Source: Amycolatopsis saalfeldensis
GTDB taxonomy: Bacteria; Actinomycetota; Actinomycetes; Mycobacteriales; Pseudonocardiaceae
Length of the DNA: 64,000 nucleotides
Direction: 5' to 3'
Assembly (NCBI RefSeq): GCF_900110575.1
Contig: NZ_FOEF01000007.1
Span: forward strand, 124,001 to 188,000
The position numbers and the translations under genes are program-made. Numbering within the stretch: the first letter of the stretch is position 1; the number at the start of each line of letters is the position of its first letter. Positions 61,085-64,000 of the stretch are shown piece by piece. The notes under the pieces are model-generated. The model was not told where the DNA came from and did no database searches. It saw nothing but the letters and a program-made list of their open reading frames with translations.

Positions 61085-62026
61085 TCACCGAAAGGCCTGA
61101 CGGGCGCGCAACCACTCCCGGTGGCTGGGGCTGCTGTCGGTGTCGACGCGGTACGCGGCGTCGGCCGCTTCGATCAACGCGCCCGGTTCGCCGCCGAAGA
61201 CGCCGCCGGCCCGCCACGCGATGAGGTAACGCATCCACAGTGGATCCCCGGCCAGCGGCCGGATCGCGATCTCCGGGGTCGCGGGGAAAGTGACCTGGCA
61301 GGGCGAGATCGCCCGGCCGGCCGCGATCAGCCGTTGCAGCGCCCGCAGTTCGGTGCTCCGGTGCGCGACCAACGGCCGGAATCCGGCTGACGCGCAAGCC
61401 TCCTCGAAGCATTCCGGCCAGCCGGCGCCGTCCGAGGGGCCGAGCACCCACCGCTCGCCGCCGAGCCCGGCCAGGTCGACCTCCGCGGCGGCGGCCGCCG
61501 GATGGCCGGCGGCGAGTGCGACGAACACCGGCTGCACGCCCAGCGGGCGCAGCGTCACCCCCGGCGCCGGGCGCAGCTCGTGGCCGGGGTAGTCGGCCAC
61601 CACCGCGGCGTCGAGTTCCCCGGCGGCCAGCAGATCGAGCAGCCGCCGCGGCGAGAACTCCGTGGTCACCGAGACCGCCGGGTGCCCGATCCGGTCGGCC
61701 AGCTCGACCACCAGCGAGGACCCGATGCCGCCGAGCGCGACCGGCCGTTCGGCGCCGTCCACCAGCCACCGCGACGCGTCCCGGTGCATCGTGTCCGCCG
61801 CGGACAGCACGGTCCGCGCGCGGGAGAGCACGCATTCGCCGAATTCGGTCGGCACCACCCCGCGGATGCCGCGGACGAACAGCTTTCCCCCGAAGACGCG
61901 TTCGATGCGCTGCACCGAGGCGGTCAAGGCCGGCTGGCTGCTGCCGATTCCGGCCGCGGCGCGGGAAATGCTGCCCGCTTCGGCCACCGCGCACAGGATC
62001 CGCAGGTGCCGTAGCTCCACCTCCAT
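61085..62026 (-). CDS. LysR-family regulator
   Basis: The 313-aa protein starts MEVELRHLRILCAVAEAGSI and has SRAAAGIGSSQPALTASVQR, the LysR helix-turn-helix (about residues 18-60). The rest is a LysR substrate-binding domain with GGIGSSLVVELADRI and ERWVLGPSDGAGW. The ATG at 62026 was chosen since it begins the conserved N-terminus. It is divergent from the M64 peptidase gene (93 bp) and upstream of the P450, either of which could be its target. Confidence 0.85.
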   Translation of the reverse strand: MEVELRHLRILCAVAEAGSISRAAAGIGSSQPALTASVQRIERVFGGKLFVRGIRGVVPTEFGECVLSRARTVLSAADTMHRDASRWLVDGAERPVALGGIGSSLVVELADRIGHPAVSVTTEFSPRRLLDLLAAGELDAAVVADYPGHELRPAPGVTLRPLGVQPVFVALAAGHPAAAAAEVDLAGLGGERWVLGPSDGAGWPECFEEACASAGFRPLVAHRSTELRALQRLIAAGRAISPCQVTFPATPEIAIRPLAGDPLWMRYLIAWRAGGVFGGEPGALIEAADAAYRVDTDSSPSHREWLRARQAFR

Positions 62027-62119
62027 TACACCGACCTTATGGCCGCTTGGGATGTCCCGGAAGCCGCCGAAAGTCGGGATCGTGGAAGGGCTCTCCTCCC
62101 GTCCCCGCAAGGAGTCCCC

Positions 62120-63091
62120 ATGCGACGAGCCTGTCTCGCGGTCGCGCTGAGCGGCGCGCTCGCACTCAGTACCGCCCCCGCCGCGCCGGCGGCTTCCGGC
62201 TTCACCACCTCGATGGAGGTCTTCGAGCCCGGCGGCAGCATTCACCGGGTGACGGTGACCCGGCCCGCGTCGGACCGGGCCGCCGCCCGGATCGCGCGCC
62301 CGGCCGACGTGGTCCCGATCGAGCAGAACGGCCCCAGCGACACCACTTTCGACCTCGTCGTGGTCGGCGACGGCTACACCGCCGACGAGATGTCCACCTA
62401 TTCCGAGCACGTCAAATCCAGCATCGACCAGTTGTTCTCGATCGAGCCGTACAAGAGCTACCGCAAGCAGTTCAACATCTGGCAGGTCAACGTCGTCTCG
62501 CAGGATTCGGGCGTCAGCAACGATCCGGACCAGGGCATCCAGCGCAACACCGCGCTGGGCTCGTACTTCTGGTGCGGCAACACCGAACGGCTGCTCTGCG
62601 TCGACGAGACCAAGGCGAAGCAGTACGCCGCGGCCGCACCGGACGTGGACCAGATCCTGGTGCTGGCCAACAGCACCAAGTACGGCGGCTCCGGCGGCGA
62701 GGTCGCGACGTCCTCGGGCGGCAACGCCGCCTCGAGCCAGATCGTCCAGCACGAGCTGGGCCATTCCATCGGCGGGCTGGCCGACGAATACGACTACGGC
62801 ACCTGCGACCCGAGCGAGCCGTCCGAGCCGAACGCGACCTCGCTGACCGAGGCCCAGATGCGCGACCAGCAGGCGAAGTGGTACCAGTACCTCGGCCGGC
62901 CGTCACCGGACGGCGGCACCGTCGGCGCCTACGAGGGCTCCCGCTACTGCCAGACCGGGATGTACCGGCCCAGCGAGAACTCGATCATGCGCACGCTCGG
63001 GCAGCCGTTCAACCCGCCCAGCACCGACGCGATGATCGCCGGGTTCTACCGCGAGGCCCCGAGCCTGGCCCCGCACCGCCGGGCTGCCTGA
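62120..63091 (+). CDS. Secreted M64-family metallopeptidase
   Basis: The 323-aa protein has a signal peptide (AVALSGALALSTAPAAPAAS) and the M64 (IgA peptidase) core. FDLVVVGDGYTADEMSTY and NIWQVNVVSQDSGVSNDPD lead to the zinc site IVQHELGHSIGGLADEYDYG (HExxH, about residue 212). A late tight turn (SIMRTLGQPFNPPSTDAMI) is typical of these exported peptidases. GGAG lies 8 nt before the ATG. The natural role is unknown, likely extracellular protein breakdown. Confidence 0.88.
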   Translation: MRRACLAVALSGALALSTAPAAPAASGFTTSMEVFEPGGSIHRVTVTRPASDRAAARIARPADVVPIEQNGPSDTTFDLVVVGDGYTADEMSTYSEHVKSSIDQLFSIEPYKSYRKQFNIWQVNVVSQDSGVSNDPDQGIQRNTALGSYFWCGNTERLLCVDETKAKQYAAAAPDVDQILVLANSTKYGGSGGEVATSSGGNAASSQIVQHELGHSIGGLADEYDYGTCDPSEPSEPNATSLTEAQMRDQQAKWYQYLGRPSPDGGTVGAYEGSRYCQTGMYRPSENSIMRTLGQPFNPPSTDAMIAGFYREAPSLAPHRRAA

Positions 63092-63225
63092 GCCGCGCCA
63101 GTAAAGGCTCCTGATGACTTTGTGTCACCGCTCACAAACCGACGGTTGAGCAGCGGGGTTCTGTGCTACCTCTTTTCCTCACGTCCAGGGCAAGCGCCGA
63201 GGCTTCACCTGCCGAGAGGACTTCG

Positions 63226-64000
63226 ATGAGCACCTCCGTGGCCTCACTGGAGATGGTCGACACCGGCCGCTACCCGCTCACCGAGCCGGGCAGCCCGGCC
63301 TGGCGGGAGACCGTCGAACGCACCCGCGCGGAGCTGGCCGACGTCGGCTGCAGCGTCCTGGCGCACTTCATCCGGCCCGAGCTGCACGAGGTGCTGCGCG
63401 CCGAGTGCGCCGCGCTCGAGCCCCACGCCTACACCAAGATCGAAAAGGTCAACGCCTACAACACCGCCATCGGCGAGCCCCTGCCCGAAGACCACCCGGG
63501 CCGGACGATCATGGAGCGCGGCAACGCCTTCGTGGCGCGGGACCACGTCCCGGCGTCGTCGCTGATCAGCCGGCTCTACACCAGCCCGCTGTTCCAGCGG
63601 TTCGTCGCCGACTGCTTCGGCCGGCCGCGGCTGCACGAGCTCGCCGACCCGCTCTCCGGGCTGACGCTCAACGTCATCGCCCCCGGCCGGGCGCACCCGT
63701 GGCACTTCGACACCAACACCCACACCGTCAGCCTGCTCACCCAGGCCGCCGCCGAGGGCGGGACCTTCGAGTACTGCCCCAACATCCGGTCCGCGGCCGA
63801 CGAGAACTTCCCGGCGGTCCGGGCGGTGCTCCGGGAAGACGGCACCCATCCGGTGCGCCGCCTCAAGCTCCGCCCGGGCGATCTTCAGCTGTTCAAGGGA
63901 CGCTTCGCCTTGCACCGGGTCAGCACGGTGGAAGGCGCCGTCGCGCGCCACTCCGCTATCTTCGCCTACAGCGAGCGCCCGGGGGTCGTCGGCAGCACGG
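63226..64000 (+). CDS. Fe(II)/2-oxoglutarate-dependent oxygenase (HalD/ArpA-like), partial
   Basis: The gene runs off the right edge; 258 residues are visible. HPWHFDTNTHTVSLLTQ contains the HxD iron motif. GTFEYCPNIRSAADENFPAV, PGDLQLFKGRFALHRVS with the distal His, and RHSAIFAYSERPGVV with the Arg for 2-oxoglutarate complete the double-stranded beta-helix. The sequence pattern is that of the family containing free-amino-acid halogenases (BesD type) and hydroxylases. Because Asp is kept where halogenases have Gly/Ala, hydroxylation is expected. GAGAGGAC lies about 10 nt upstream of ATG 63226. A TTTGTG/CACAAA repeat (63119-63138) is in the leader. Confidence 0.75.
   Translation, partial: MSTSVASLEMVDTGRYPLTEPGSPAWRETVERTRAELADVGCSVLAHFIRPELHEVLRAECAALEPHAYTKIEKVNAYNTAIGEPLPEDHPGRTIMERGNAFVARDHVPASSLISRLYTSPLFQRFVADCFGRPRLHELADPLSGLTLNVIAPGRAHPWHFDTNTHTVSLLTQAAAEGGTFEYCPNIRSAADENFPAVRAVLREDGTHPVRRLKLRPGDLQLFKGRFALHRVSTVEGAVARHSAIFAYSERPGVVGST

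Overview
The window is a 64 kb stretch of a high-GC actinomycete chromosome, most probably Amycolatopsis or another member of the Pseudonocardiaceae. This is inferred from content: very strong GC3 bias, GTG and TTG starts, 4-nt ATGA/GTGA start-stop overlaps, two giant SARP/NB-ARC/TPR regulators, a DUF3558-type lipoprotein, and a type VII secretion (EspG/PPE-like) cargo cassette. No rRNA, tRNA, CRISPR or intact insertion sequence was seen.

Left part (1-14150): the end of a PaaX-like regulator and an amidohydrolase run into the tail of a 985-aa SARP regulator. The SARP is divergent from two lipoprotein genes (PQQ-propeller and DUF3558). Two transposase remnants follow, then a ChrB-like protein with an MFS exporter, a secreted HNH-like protein, a coupled SNF2 helicase/SWIM pair and a glyoxalase-like protein.

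The centrepiece (14685-21335) is a four-gene, overlap-coupled operon. It encodes a Pls/PosA-type NRPS (A-T domains, six membrane segments, three tandem left-handed beta-helix acyltransferase-like domains), a cytosolic BPL_N/GATase-like protein, a polytopic HGSNAT/DUF418-like putative acyltransferase, and a second, Tat-exported BPL_N paralogue. It looks like a system that makes and modifies a poly-amino acid, probably of a basic monomer.

Middle part (21369-44116): an MFS gene and decayed gene fragments are followed by a GH92 mannosidase, a coiled-coil protein of unknown function, a Tat-exported beta-propeller/amidohydrolase, a DUF72 protein and a second SARP regulator. A divergent pair of secreted peptidoglycan hydrolases (M23 and lysozyme-like) shares a near-identical FG-GAP tail. 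A strong bidirectional terminator separates this pair from a convergent seven-gene ESX cargo cassette carrying two more wall hydrolases, EspG, a PPE/WXG-like protein and YbaB-like proteins.

Right part (44287-64000): a flavin monooxygenase with a SnoaL-like partner, and a beta-mannoside operon (MFS, GH2, SGNH) divergent from a TetR regulator. Next come a polysaccharide lyase/hydrolase-like pseudogene broken by one in-frame TAA, GH64 glucanase, TetR and GH97 glycosidase with NPCBM domain. The end holds a GbsR/MarR-methyltransferase pair with a perfect operator-like palindrome, a DivIVA-like coiled-coil protein, degraded SDR and DUF2255 genes, a LysR-P450 pair, a secreted M64 metallopeptidase, and a 2-oxoglutarate oxygenase cut by the window edge. 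The region reads as an accessory/secondary-metabolism arm with secreted glycan- and wall-degrading enzymes, transporters and one-off regulators, plus several decaying genes.
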